The notes: generated by a model from the sequence alone, not told the origin. A stretch of 64,000 nt of DNA from Choristoneura fumiferana (GCF_025370935.1 NC_133473.1:20922022-20986021); one strand, 5' to 3'; numbered from the stretch's first letter, positions 1 to 10,336 are shown. Numbers and translations: made by a program.

Positions 1-137
1 TCAAACTTTCAACTTTCAAGATTTTCATTTTTTATTTGTGGTGTAAGGGGGCAACCTCCATCTATGGACCCCAGCCAACCTTACCTGCCGTGGTGCACCC
101 TGCCGTCTAACAGACTGGGCTCTGGCAGCTGGGCTGA

Positions 138-683
138 TTGCGGCATAGCGCAGCCAAAATCGGCACAGTTAAGTCCCGGGCCCCGGATGGGCTGCAGCAT
201 CGGCGGTGCAATAAACTGTGCCCTACGATCGCCAACTCGCATGCCCAGTGTGGGGATTATGGGCAAACCCCTACCAGAATGAAGCGCACGGCAAAGAGAT
301 GGCCCCCAGTTCCCGGTCGCCCCGCTATTCCTTGCCATAGTAGCGTTTATGGTAACGGTGGGGCAGAGGATAAACTGACCCTGGCTACGTAGAACGGACG
401 GACTTTTAGGACACATCTAGCGCAGTTGGAAGTGGAGCTGGAGAACATAAGGTGGCATATTCAGGAGTTAAGTGAAATACATAGAGAGGGAGAGGGCACC
501 ATCATCTTAGACTCGGGCCACCTTCTGTACTTCCGCGAGGATGATCAAACATCACAGGGTGGCGTAGGGTTCCTTGTTAATAGATCCCTCTCTAACAACA
601 TTAAAGAGATCTCCAGTGTGTCGAACAGGGTAGCGTACCTGATACTTCGGCTATCAAAACGATGTAGCATGAAGTTTATTTAG
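138..683 (+). pseudogene. RTE-type LINE: N-terminal part and start of endonuclease, broken
   Basis: One reading frame runs from 138 to the stop at 681-683, interrupted once by TAG at 390-392. Just before and after that stop the frame reads LTLAT and NGRTFRTHLAQLEVE. RTE-type LINE proteins have Trp-Asn-Val-Arg-Thr there, opening the APE-like endonuclease domain, so the TAG looks like a decayed TGG. Further on it reads ELENIRWHI, LSEIHREGEGTI (with the likely metal-binding Glu), GGVGFLVNRSL and VAYLILRLSKR, all typical of this domain. The frame ends about a third of the way into the endonuclease, and the rest of it and the reverse transcriptase are missing. Bases 1-137 look like 5' leader of the same element. 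LINE copies normally lose the 5' end, so loss of the 3' part points to a later deletion or replacement. Family assignment is from memory of the motif string. Confidence 0.75.
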
Positions 684-876
684 TTGCTTGCATACGTGCT
701 TCTTTGAAATGATTATGGTTCACGCGAGCGAAGCATGCTCACTTGCAAGCTTGCTTAAATGTTTGCTTGCATACTTGCTTGCAAGCTAGCTTAAATGCTT
801 GCTAGCATGCTTGCTTGATTGCTTGCTTCATTGAAATGTTTATGGTTCACGCGAGCGTAGCCGCGGGTAAAAGCTA
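684..876. repeat. CTTG-rich degenerate tandem repeat between two direct repeats
   Basis: The core is a loose tandem array of GCTTGCTTGCATACTT-like units with AAGCTAGC and GCATGC palindromes. It is bracketed by two copies of TTGAAATG.TTATGGTTCACGCGAGCG, at about 704-732 and 831-858. The second copy runs into AGCCGCGGGTAAAAGCTAG, a 3' end seen on many lepidopteran dispersed repeats and again at 51620-51648. This block replaces the missing remainder of the RTE element upstream. Confidence 0.6.
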
Positions 877-1639
877 GTTCAAAATATAAAAGTGACATGG
901 CATTTCTAATTGTTTTATATACTTACTAGTATATTCCCGCGGCTTCGCTCCTCTCCCCCTATTCTGCTATTCGGGGCGGAGACAAACTCTACAATCCACA
1001 CATCAAAGATCATAATAATCTGTCCAGCTGTTCTCGAGATATAAATGGTGTAACTAATCCAGCTTTGTTCTATAATGTATGTAGATTTAATATTCCTTTG
1101 CGGCAAACTTTGAGAACCACATTGCGTTTGTGGGGTTATTTCGGAATACAGAGATTGAAAAAATCTGTAACTATGGATATTACTAACGAAATAAAAAATA
1201 AAAATGAATGGGGTAATTTCAGCCTAAAAAGAAATATGAGCCTTGAGCCAAATTATAATAAAGTCCACCTTTCAATAACACGCAGAATAACCCCGCTATA
1301 TTCCGAAATAGCCCCTGTGCAAAAAAAATAAGTAACTAGTTTTTGAATACCAATATTTCCATAAATCGATCATATTTTTAGAAACTTTTGTATACAGTAT
1401 ATAAGATCGATTAGTGGAAACGACAGAAATATCCTAAGACTTTAAATATAATGTACCAAGTCGGAATAATTAACGAAATTACAAACGTCATGTCAACTCA
1501 TCAAAAATCCACGTGGAATTACCCCAAAGCACCTTAATAGGTATAGTTAAATGTGAAGATGGTGAATCTAACCAAAGGGCAAATAGAACTATATAATTGT
1601 CGCTACACTTTCCGTCCGGTAGAGTTATGGCTGAATGGA
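877..1639. other. AT-rich stretch, no gene recognised
   Basis: A short GC-rich patch near 940-985 (CCGCGGCTTCGCTC followed by a C/T run) resembles the end of a dispersed repeat. An 88-codon open frame at 1065-1331 has low-complexity Lys/Asn-rich composition and matches no family I know. Nothing else stands out. Confidence 0.5.
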
Positions 1640-1770
1640 TTTTTATCAAACATAGCTAAGAATTACCAGAAGGAATATCGCTTAGGCTCAAAATAGGTCC
1701 ATCCGTTTGAAAGTACGATGGCAGAGACAAACAGACAGACAGACTCGACTTTTGCGTTAGGGGTTATAAA
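1640..1770 (-). repeat. Dispersed repeat with GACAGACAGAC core (family G), degenerate
   Basis: It carries the order of blocks seen in better copies (5149-5360, 34317-34556, 35129-35397), reversed: a TTTTATCAAA block, a CCATCCGTTT block, CAGACAGACAGAC, and a terminal TTTTGCGTTAGGGGTTATAAA-like end. No coding capacity. The degree of divergence suggests an old copy. Confidence 0.55.
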
Positions 1771-1900
1771 TTGAATTTAAGAATAAGAAGGGTCTCAATT
1801 AGCCAATAAAAACCGACTCCATACTTCTTACATTTTGCTAAGAAACAGGTTCTGTCATTTCTAGTTTCAATGGTTCAATCGGTGTTTTGTGTCAGTCGAT

Positions 1901-2076
1901 GGTACCATCAGCCAAATATGTGGTCTACCACCCTAAAGCTGATAATCGTTTGCATGTCATAAAACAATAATGCCAATAGACGTGTCTGTCAACTTGAAAG
2001 TTCGACTTTAGCGACATATTCATTTGATAGGAACTTGTTTAAAAATTGGAAGACCACTTATTTGGCTGATGCTGCC
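1901..2076. mobile_element. 176-bp MITE (family M), copy 1
   Basis: The element starts GGTACCATCAGCCAAATATG and ends with the inverted complement (ACTTATTTGGCTGATG, then a diverged end), giving terminal inverted repeats of about 30 bp. Its interior matches the element at 47497-47672 almost base for base (AATAGACGTGTCTGTCAACT, GTTCGACTTTAGCG). It is too short to code for anything, so it is a non-autonomous DNA transposon. A TA follows the right end. The left flank reads AT, so a TA duplication is not confirmed here. Confidence 0.85.
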
Positions 2077-2090
2077 TACTGCTTTATAGG

Positions 2091-2886
2091 TATGAACTAA
2101 AGCAACGACAGGCTGCCTTATTTAAGCTTCTGAAACGTAAACTTTTGTTTACAAAAACATCAGTTTCGAGTAGTTGTTGTCTTAATTCCAATCTAAATTA
2201 ATGTCTCAAGCTGGAACTTCGTAAGAAACTTCCGGCCGCTCCGCTCGCTCAAACATTTACTGCAGTTTTAATATGTCGCTCGCTGGGTGCATTCGAAATA
2301 TGCTGGTGTAAAACATTGTACTAGTTAACGAGTGCAGGTGAGAAGCGAACACAAGAGTTACGTCGCTTGCTAGTGTACAGCCACATGAAATACACAATGA
2401 AGCTACAACAAAAGGTGTTATAACAATAAATTCGAGATCAAAGTCAAAGTCAAAATATCTTTATTCAATTTAGGCTATAACAAGCACTTATGAATGACAA
2501 AAAAAATCTACCACCGGTTCGGAAAAACCTCTGCTGAGAAGAATCCGGCAAGGAACTCAACGAGGTATATTTTTTTTTAAACAGATTTACAATTTTATTA
2601 AATGATATGTATACATCACAAGTATTTAACACAACTTTATTTTTAACACAGTAGGTTCGCTATTTGAAGGGATCGCTAATGCGGATCGGAATTATTTCCA
2701 AATATCCCTGTCCGTGATATAATCATTATCTTTATAATACGCCTTTGATATTAATTTCTTCTTGACAATAGATCTGAATTTTGTAGATATTTCAACAAGT
2801 GGTCAAATGAGTTCGGAAAGAAATAAAGCTCTTTGCTATTAGTAGTCTATTATTTTCTCTCTCTGCTGGCCAAAGGCCCACTATTA
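2091..2886. repeat. Segment duplicated after the gap, first copy
   Basis: Bases 2091-2886 reappear at 4251-5056 in the same order and orientation, with a few substitutions and small indels, mainly around 2112 (a ~20-base insertion in the second copy) and 2310. The second copy begins exactly at the first base after the run of N. That fits an uncollapsed haplotype or a contig overlap better than a biological tandem duplication. No coding sequence is recognised inside it. Confidence 0.85.
2436..2570 (-). mobile_element. LINE 3' end (CR1/Jockey-like), copy in duplicated segment
   Basis: On the minus strand this reads a block ending in TTCTTCTCAGCAGAGG, then a tail with AATAAAGATATTTTGACTTT. It is a frequent lepidopteran LINE 3' end with a polyadenylation-like AATAAA and a TTTGACT tail. 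Similar ends are at 4617-4745 and 55925-56058, and degenerate ones at 17925-18065 and 27320-27440. The placement in CR1/Jockey-like LINEs is from memory; no reverse transcriptase is present. Confidence 0.6.
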
Positions 2887-3420
2887 TAAAAAACGCCAGC
2901 AAAAATAAAAATAAAAACGCCCGAAAAAACGCTGCTTGAAAAGACAATTAAAAAGTAAAAAATATTATGCGCTACCTAGCTGTTGCCCGCGACTTCATCT
3001 GCGAAGAATTCGTTTATCTCTATCCCGCGGGGACTATGCTGATTTCCGCAAAAATTAGCCTAAGTTAATTTAGTATAAAGTATCTAGTAATATTTTTTTT
3101 CTAAGCGTTGTCGGTGTCGGGGGACCGCTAAGGTTAACATGAAACTAAATATGTTGTATTTTTAAAGTATTAACCTTAGCGGTCCCCGACACCGACAACG
3201 CTTAGATAAAAAAATATTACTAGATACTTTATACTAAATTAACTTAGGCTAATTTTGCGGGAAATCAGCATAGTCCCCGCGGGATAGAGATAAACGAATT
3301 CTTCGCAGATGAAGTCGCGGGCAACAGCTAGGTAGCGCATAATTATTTTTACTTTTTAATTGTCTTTTCAAGCAGCGTTTTTTCGGGCGTTTTATTTTTA
3401 TTTTTGCTGGCGTTTTTTAA
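2887..3420. repeat. Nearly perfect 534-bp palindrome (foldback)
   Basis: The left arm, 2887-3137, and right arm, 3170-3420, are reverse complements over about 250 bp, with a 32-base loop (3138-3169). I count about five differences, mostly length changes in A, T, C or G runs. The arms contain GCCCGCGACTTCATCTGCG and CCCGCGGGGACTATG, blocks of a dispersed repeat family also seen at 25073-25272 and 38205-38432. If transcribed, the RNA would form a very long duplex. Confidence 0.9.
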
Positions 3421-3496
3421 GTCGGGGTTTTTTAAATTTTAAATTTAAGTTTTTATTTCATGTTTTTTAAACTTTGATATATATTTTTTTAAACTG

Positions 3497-4150
3497 TACT
3501 AGTGTGTTGGATATCCTGGCTGCAGCATCAGCTCATCTTGTTGCCACCATTGCATTGTATGTAGAATCAAATACTGATCAAAAGGAATCAAACACGACAT
3601 ATCTGCTATTATTTTTCCAAGAGTATACTAGTGTGCTGGATATCCTGGCTGCAGCATCAGCTCGTCGTGTTGCACCACTGCATTGTATGTAGAATCAATT
3701 ACTGATCAAAAGGAATTAAACACGACAACTGCTATTATTTTTCAAGAGTATACTGGTGTGCTGAATATCCTGGCTGCAGCATCAGCTCGTCGTGTTGCCA
3801 CCACTGCATTGTATGTAGAATCAATTACTGATCAAAACGAATCCAAACACGACATATGTGCTATTATTTTTTATAGAGTGTACTAGTGTGCTGGATATCC
3901 TGGCTGCAGCATCAGCTCATCGTGTTGCCACCATTGCATTGTATGTAGAATCAAATACTGATCAAAGGAATTAAACACGACATATCTGCTATTATTTTTC
4001 AAGAGTATACTGGTGTGCTGAATATCCTGGCTGCAGCATCAGCTCGTCGTGTTGCCACCACTGCATTGTATGTAGAATCAATTACTGATCATGATCAAAA
4101 CGAATCCAAACACGACATATGTGCTATTATTTTTTATAGAGTGTACTATT
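3497..4150. repeat. Minisatellite, ~128-bp unit, five copies, open to the gap
   Basis: The block CTGGCTGCAGCATCAGCTC recurs at 3516, 3645, 3770, 3900 and 4027, spacings 129, 125, 130 and 127. Units 1, 2 and 4 have a ...GGATATCC variant and units 3 and 5 a ...GAATATCC variant, so the array may have a two-unit higher-order period. Unit 5 carries a small ATCATG insertion. Open frames of 60-80 codons arise because part of the unit lacks stops. The unit length is not kept to a multiple of three, so I do not call it coding. Confidence 0.9.
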
Positions 4151-4250
4151 NNNNNNNNNNNNNNNNNNNNNNNNNNNNNNNNNNNNNNNNNNNNNNNNNN
4201 NNNNNNNNNNNNNNNNNNNNNNNNNNNNNNNNNNNNNNNNNNNNNNNNNN
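4151..4250. other. Assembly gap, 100 N
   Basis: Exactly 100 unknown bases, probably a placeholder for a gap of unknown size. It interrupts the minisatellite on its left and meets the duplicated segment on its right. Confidence 0.99.
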
Positions 4251-5056
4251 TATGAACTAAAGCAACGACAGGTGCCTTATCAACGGCCGACAGCTGCCTT
4301 ATTTAAGCTTCTGAAACGTAAACTTTTGTTTACAAAACATCAGTTTCGAGTAGTTGTTGTCTTAATTCCAATCTAAATTAATGTCTCAAGCTGGAACTTC
4401 GTAAGAAACTCCCGGCCGCTCCGCTCGCTCAAACATTTACTGCAGTTTTAATATGTCGCTCGCTGGGTGCATTCGAAATGCTGCTGGGTAAAACATTGTA
4501 CTAGTTAACGAGTGCAGGTGAGAAGCGAACACAAGAGTTTACGTCGCTTGCTAGTGTACAGCCACATGAATACACAATGAAGCTACAACAAAAGGTGTTA
4601 TAACAATAAATTCGAGATCAAAGTCAAAGTCAAAATATCTTTATTCAATTTAGGCTATAACAAGCACTTATGAATGTCAAAAAATCTACCACGGGTCGGA
4701 AAAACCTCTGCTGAGAAGAATGGCAAGAAACTCAACGAGGTATATTTTTTTTTAACAGATTTACAATTTTATTAAATGATATGTATGCATCACAAGTATT
4801 TAACACAACTTTATTTTTAACACAGTAGGTTCGCTATTTGAAGGGATCGCTAATGCGGATCGGAATTATTTCCAAATATCCCTGTCCATGATATAATCAT
4901 TATCTTTATAATACGCCTTTGATATTAATTTCTTCTTGACAATAGATCTGAATTTTGTAGATATTTCAACAAGTGGTCAAATGAGTTCGGAAAGAAATAA
5001 AGCTCTTTGCTATTAGTAGTCTATTATTTTCTCTCTCTGCTGGCCAAAGGCCCACT
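4251..5056. repeat. Segment duplicated after the gap, second copy
   Basis: This is the counterpart of 2091-2886, including the LINE 3' end (4617-4745). At 5056-5060 the two copies diverge: the first goes into the palindrome and minisatellite, and this one goes into AAAGTATAACTCC. If the copies are alleles, this one is the haplotype without the palindrome and array. Confidence 0.85.
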
Positions 5057-5148
5057 ATTAAAAGTATAACTCCTCCTTTTGATTTTGTCGTTGACTGACC
5101 TATCCAACGATACCTACACTACCCTATAGGGTTAGACGAGAAATAAAA

Positions 5149-5360
5149 ACCCAACCAAGAAAAAGTAGGAAAACCCCGACATTGTCACTTCAAAGTTCAA
5201 TATCTCAAAAACGGCTGAACCGATTTTGATAAAACATGTCTAAGAACCATTGCTAGAAAACGTGCTTTTATATAAAAAAACCGCATTCAAATCGGTTCAC
5301 CCGTTTAACACACATAGCGGTCAAACTTATAACACCCCTCTTTTTGCGTCGGGGGTTAAA
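5149..5360 (-). repeat. Dispersed repeat family G, well-preserved copy
   Basis: Blocks in order on the plus strand: CCCAACCAAGAAAAAGT, ACCCCGACATTGTCACTTCA, ATCTCAAAAACGGCTGAACC, CATGTCTAAGAACC, a CGGTTCACCCGTTTAA block, and a terminal CTTTTTGCGTCGGGGGTTAAA-like end. Other copies are at 34317-34556 and 35129-35397 (plus) and at 34701-34850, 19541-19650 and 1640-1770 (minus). It has no coding capacity and its mobilising partner is unknown. Confidence 0.75.
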
Positions 5361-5389
5361 AGCCCACCCCTACGTTACGTACGTTACGG

Positions 5390-5586
5390 GAGTTACCCTT
5401 TAAAAAAATCTTTCGTTTTTTTTTCTACTATTTTGTCGGCATAGTTGCTATATATATCCGTGCATAAATACTACTTTCTAGCACTAATAGTCTTTGAACA
5501 AAGCCGCAGACGGATAGACAGACAGACAGACATGGCGAAAAGATAAGGGTTCCGTTTTTGCCATGATGACTACGGAACCCTAATAA
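5390..5586 (+). repeat. Dispersed repeat with terminal GGGTTCCG/CGGAACCC stem (family H)
   Basis: Order: AGTTACCCTT, a T-run, ATTTTGTCGGCATAGTTG, TATATCCGTGCA, a GACAGACAGACA tract, CATGGCGAAA, then AGGGTTCCG and CGGAACCCT separated by about 19 bases, followed by AATAAAA. A close relative is at 16983-17176 and a decayed one at 7171-7400. The terminal stem is a consistent structural feature. A terminal hairpin before CTAA recalls Helitron ends, but the spacing does not fit well, so I do not assign it. Confidence 0.7.
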
Positions 5587-7160
5587 AAACGAATGAACGA
5601 AAACGAACGAACGCATCTCTATCGAAAACTTCTGACCGTAAATTAAGGCATTAAAATTGAATGATTCAAGGATCAAAATAAAACCCCGTTAGACTCCTTG
5701 TGACCATAAAAAGCGATAAGTGACATGGACCACCGTAAAATCATGGTATCCCAGAGATCGTACTTGAGTGTCAATATCATAACATGCACGGGGGGGTGCT
5801 GCGTTGGTGGCACGATAAAATGCTGATAGTGCTAACAAATAAAAATACAGACGCCATTTTATTTAGAGCTATCGATATAGATATTCCTCGTGAATACTGA
5901 GTCCCAAAGGGGCTCAGGCTTGAATTGCTGCGGCTATACGTAGGTGGTATGGCCACTTTGCGAACGAATTTACTTTACATCCGATTATTTTGAGGATTGA
6001 CACAGTTTTAGTGTCGAACAGTTAAATATAATATTGGAGCTTTAAAATTACTAGAGTGTAGAATGATTTTAATAAAGCAACCCAAAGTTAAGATTTTAAT
6101 TAAACAAAAACGTACAGTTGTAAATGGTAGTAGAATCAAAGATGCTGCCCTTTTTTTACCGGAAATTAACAAACAGTCTTTAAGTTTAACATGCGGCTTT
6201 GCGTTTAAAGCCACTGGCTGTATTAGTTGCTAGACGGAGGTCTAATAACAAGCGTCATTCATAATCATTTGTCCATTATTTTGAGTCTTTTTTAATACTT
6301 TTTTGCTGACTTTACGTTGATTGCTGTTGTATTGTCATTCTATTCTACATTATTCACTCACTAAGTAGAAATAAATGGGTGAAATTTAACATGCAATAAC
6401 TTGAAAAAACGCTAGTAAAAATCAACAAACGCTGAAATTTGGAGATCGACAATTGAAACTCGTAAGATAAAAATGCTAAAGGAAAAGCAGGCCAGTGCTT
6501 TCAGAAAAGTTGCGGATAAAATAAAGTTCAAACAGTTTCGGAATCCAAGCAACGAGTGCATCGTAAAACAAAATCATCCAAGACCCCGCCACGCTTTTAA
6601 AAGTGCACTAAAAAAACTTTTCTGTCGCGTTCTAAACAATAAAATGAACATCCGAGTTTAGACTGGCACCGAAGTGCAGTAAACTTATTTTTTGTTTGTC
6701 ATTCGTTGGTTCAAATTTAGACGTCCATGTGTTTAGAGCTGGTGCTACGATTTAACTGCATTTTTTTCTCTTATTTATATCGTTAGTTCCTCGTGATTAG
6801 ATAGAGATTTTTGTTGTTGTAACAGCGCATACTTGTCTTATATTTACGGCTTCGATAAATCTTTTCTCGTCCATGAACAGTTTTCTTGCAACATACTCGT
6901 ATCTCTTCGCAAGATAGTTAAAATTGTTTAAAATGCAATATGTCTTGTATCCTCCCCACAAAACAACTTGTGCTGTGTCACATTTTATAAAATTGGCCAA
7001 ATATGTGTCGAACTACTCATAGTTTTATCACATGACAGCTTAAGCTAGTAAAGATTAATATTTCGCCTGCTATACTTTTAACCTAAAGGAAACGAAAGTA
7101 TTGTTTTATAGAATACTTATCCAAGGATGCACCTACCCGACTACAACTTTGTTGGCTTAA
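5587..7160. other. No gene or repeat recognised
   Basis: AT-rich sequence with stop codons in all frames at short intervals. Open frames of 62-68 codons (for example 6473-6661 plus and 6797-7000 minus) lack any domain or motif I know. It may contain old repeat remnants that cannot be recognised by eye. Confidence 0.5.
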
Positions 7161-7170
7161 ATTAATAAGT

Positions 7171-7400
7171 ATGTAACGCCAAATTACAGCTTTCTAGTAC
7201 TAAGAACCTATGAGCCAAAGCCACGGAAGAGCAAATCGTACAAAATTCTAAACACTTAAACAAGGAAAAAAAGCAAAGATCTATTGTCTTTAGCCCTAAA
7301 GACAACACAACCCGCCTCCCAAAAAATCCCCGTAAAGACAGATATGGCGAAATTTGATGCCATTTTTGGAATTTTGACTCTGAAACAGTAAACACCGTCA
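7171..7400 (+). repeat. Decayed copy of family H repeat
   Basis: It keeps CAAATTACAGCTTTCTAGTA, GCCAAAGCCACGG, AAGACAGATATGGCGAAAT and TGCCATTTTTGGA in the same order as 5390-5586 and 16983-17176, but the terminal stem is lost. A minus-strand open frame here is a by-product. Confidence 0.45.
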
Positions 7401-8192
7401 TCCTAACGACAGACTAAACAGTGAACGTGTATTGACTTTTCTTTCCAACAACACAGACGGCCATAAAGTGCAGAACCAAACGCAGTACACAGCACATGCT
7501 TATCAAGTCGGGACGCCATCGCTCTGCGCGAGTAACTGCCGTCAAGGGAGCTCTTTGGCCCGTATTACCTGCCTTCTTATTGGACGTTCCAAATTCAAAG
7601 GCTGGCGTCATGCGCGATGACGGATTTAGATTGCCAGTTTGATTTATGCGCCGAAGTAACGGCTATCACGTGTCGTATTCTATGTTTAAAGTAATTGTTG
7701 ATGACAGATTGAAACTTATGGTTCTTTTAGATTGCGTTAAACATTTTGTGTTTTAAAAAAGCGTGAGAGGATAAATGGCGTTTTTGGTAAAACGTTCGCG
7801 GTAAGAGACAAGCTTCTTTCGGATCTTCCTCTTTTATTTGTGATGATTTAAAATGTGAAGAGATAATTTGATTCTCAGTGATTTTTGAATATTTTTTCTT
7901 AGGTTTTTGAGTTGTGAGGACTTAATTCGTGCTAGAAACATAACTCTACATCAATGGGGAGTAAATGAGTAGGTATAGATTTTTTGTAGGATTTAAATAT
8001 AATATAAAAGATAACACTCAAATAGCAAGAAAACTATCTTATATCTTTCAACGAGCAATTATTGTAAGCATATTCATTTATAAGCAGCTCTAACAATTTC
8101 TACGAAATTTGTTATATTCCAGGCTTTTGAGAGCGAATAAATTAATCGATCTAGCTTAGTCCTATTTCTAGGAAACCGCATGTTTTCGAATT
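7401..8192. other. No gene recognised
   Basis: A moderately GC-rich patch at 7500-7620 holds overlapping 62-65 codon frames on both strands, none with a motif I know. The rest is AT-rich and featureless. Confidence 0.45.
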
Positions 8193-8276
8193 ATGTATGT
8201 ATGTATGTAAACTTTTTATTGTATAAAAGAAACAAAAGTACAATTGGTGGAACTTTGAGATGCTTGTACAAAGGCG
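8193..8276 (-). mobile_element. LINE 3' end with (TACA)n tail, copy 1
   Basis: Read on the minus strand: CGCCTTTGTACAAGCATCTC, then CAATTGTA, ACAATAAAAAGTTT and a (ACAT)4 tail. The same body and tail form the 77-bp insertion at 15597-15673. Both have AATAAA shortly before the tail, as expected of a severely 5'-truncated LINE copy. Confidence 0.7.
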
Positions 8277-8818
8277 GACTTATCCCTTTAACCTACCAGT
8301 CAGTATAATGGTTATTTTCAGTGAAAATTTCACGCGCAATAAGATCCGTAATTTCGATAGCTTTTAGCGGGGTTCTAACAAACTAGAGCCGCTAGAAGTC
8401 TGTAGTTGAAATCTTGGACAGGCGGCATGATTTAGTTTTTTTTACATACTTATTCACGTAACATTTTGCTTTTAGAGCTTATTTAAAAACGTATATTCTG
8501 TATAAAGCACGATTAAAACAATCGTAGCAAAGCTAAGTAGGTATAAATAGAGTAAAGTCCGCTGTATTGCATTTGCATGAATCAAAACGTCCAATTGGAA
8601 ACAAGTAAACGTTAAACGAATTAAACACGCGAATGCAAATAAAGCAAAAAAAGAAATGCAAGTAAAATAAACTGCATTCTGTGCAAATTATTTAATCACC
8701 TTACAGGACCGAGCTGTGAACCGTGGGACACAGTAGACATTATTTGCAGTACGAATATTTTTTATTACGGTCACAGAAACTGAACATAGAAAGATCTAGA
8801 AAGTAGGAGTTGTGTGTG
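8277..8818. other. No gene recognised
   Basis: AT-rich, no repeat match within the window that I could find, and no long frame. Confidence 0.4.
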
Positions 8819-8938
8819 CTTAATATTTAAGTACGTACCTATCTATCTATTGAAATATGTTTATCCGTTGCCTAGTACCATAATAACAAGCTTTCATAAT
8901 AACAAGTCAATCAGTATCAAATGTCCCGTGATATTTAC
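8819..8938 (+). mobile_element. SINE family C, 3' fragment
   Basis: TATGTTTATCCGTTGCCTAG and AATGTCCCGTGATATTTA match, in sense orientation, the tail of the tRNA-derived element at 45720-45936, where the same blocks appear reversed. The promoter (tRNA-like) half is absent. Confidence 0.55.
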
Positions 8939-9680
8939 TTAACTTAGTTATATTACTGTTTATAAAAAACACTGTGTCTCGCGCAAAAAACACGACAAAT
9001 AGACGGCGCGAAGACAGTACACAGTAAACAATTAACTGGAATCTTTTAATTACTAGTGGGTGCATTTGGCAACTGCCCTGAGCTTCTTATAAATTGGTTT
9101 TGCTAGGTCGTCGATTTTATTCTGTTTAATGGTGGCTTTTGCTGTGTCATTAAATTTATTTGCAGAAACAGTTTGTTTATTCAAAATATTATTTAAAATG
9201 TGCGCTGGCTCTTTCCTCGGACAACGTATTTGGCATTGACATACAACGAGGAAACACAGCCGGCCTTATGGGAACACTACCCCATATAAAATCGATTTGG
9301 GTTATATGTGTAAATATAAGTTTTTAGGCCTAGAAAGGTTAGTTCTAGTTTAGGCTCTTATTCTTAGTGGACATATTATGTATATAGGCGGGGAGATGAT
9401 GATGATGATAAACAAGTAATTAGCCATCAGTGTTTTTAAATGTGTGCTCAACTGTTTTAAAACCAGTATTAAATGGAGACTTTGTGTGTGACTAACAGTA
9501 GTAGAGACTATGATGATAAATAATAATGAAAGGATATTGTTATCTAAAACGGAACACTAAACACTGTTACACACAATAACTAACATTATTGAAATAGCAA
9601 GAACTTGACAGCGTACAAACGTTTCACTTATCTGTTTCGGTTTTTCTGCTAAGTTGCTTTAGTGTCTGAGGATTTATTTT
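8939..9680. other. No gene called; possible LINE C-terminal remnant near 9210-9290
   Basis: A short frame ending TYNEETQPALWEHYPI at about 9287 is followed by an AT-rich stretch and a (GATGAT)n tract at 9392-9410. This arrangement resembles the end of a retrotransposon reading frame with a UTR and tail, but I cannot name the family. The rest is AT-rich. Confidence 0.3.
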
Positions 9681-9740
9681 GTTATTTATTCGACTGGTTG
9701 GCAAACGAGCAAGTGGGTCTCCTGATGTTAAGAGATATAG
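9681..9740 (+). repeat. Fragment of CAAACGAGCAAGTGGGTCTC repeat (family L)
   Basis: TTATTCGACTGGTTGGCAAA, CGAGCAAGTGGGTCTCCTGA and TG.TAAGAGAT match the start of the longer copy at 35398-35690. This fragment is truncated just after the first block. Confidence 0.6.
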
Positions 9741-10142
9741 AGATATTTACGACAGAAGAAATAATAATCGTCATACCGTCAGTTAAATTTAACATACTAT
9801 GATTTTTATAGAGTTCCGTACACCCGAGTGTAATATTAATATGGAACCCTTGGCTTTATTGGAACATTCTGTACAGACAAATGTAAAAATATTTACTTAT
9901 ACAAAGTAAAAAAAAAATGTACCTACCACAGACTCTTATTCCGACGCAGTAAGGCCGTAGTGATATATTTTTGAGTGGTAAGAATAGATACTTATTTTTG
10001 TACTTGACTGTACATCTGTCTCAACAGATTTGCTCCGAATTTACTGGACCAATTAAGTTGAAGCTTAACATAGATACGTTGTATATACATTTGTACTTAT
10101 TTATGTCGCTCAAACGCTAACATCGATATGTGGAATAATAGC
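9741..10142. other. No gene recognised
   Basis: Contains a loose inverted pair AGAGTTCCGTAC / ATGGAACCCTTG at 9810-9850 that resembles the terminal stem of family H, but without its other blocks. Confidence 0.35.
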
Positions 10143-10280
10143 GTGCAAGTTTCCTTACGATGTTTTCCTTCACCGTAAAGCTCATGGTAAATTTAAAATT
10201 CAATTTCGCACGTAAATTTCGAAAAACTCAGTGGTGCGAGCCCGGGCTCGAACCCACGACCTTATGCTTGAGAGGCTATT
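10143..10280 (-). mobile_element. SINE family A, 5'-half fragment
   Basis: On the minus strand: AGCATAAGGTCGTGGGTTCG, AGCCCGGGCTCGCACCACTG, GAGTTTTTCGAAATTTACGT and TTTACGGTGAAGGAAAACAT. These are the tRNA-like B-box side and first body of the SINE that is full length at 31195-31497. The 3' half is absent. Confidence 0.75.
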
Positions 10281-10336
10281 AATGCAAAGACCCATGCAAA
10301 ATTACTCTAAGTCCCTAAGCTAAACTGTGCACGGAT

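Noticed and set aside
3474..4260. Series of frames reading ILAAASARRVATTALYVE
   Set aside because: They come from the minisatellite unit. Unit length changes break the frame and one frame runs into the N gap.
5390..5586. Helitron 3' end
   Set aside because: There is a terminal stem followed by CTAA, but the stem lies directly against CTAA and no 5' TC end or coding helicase is seen. Left as an unassigned repeat.
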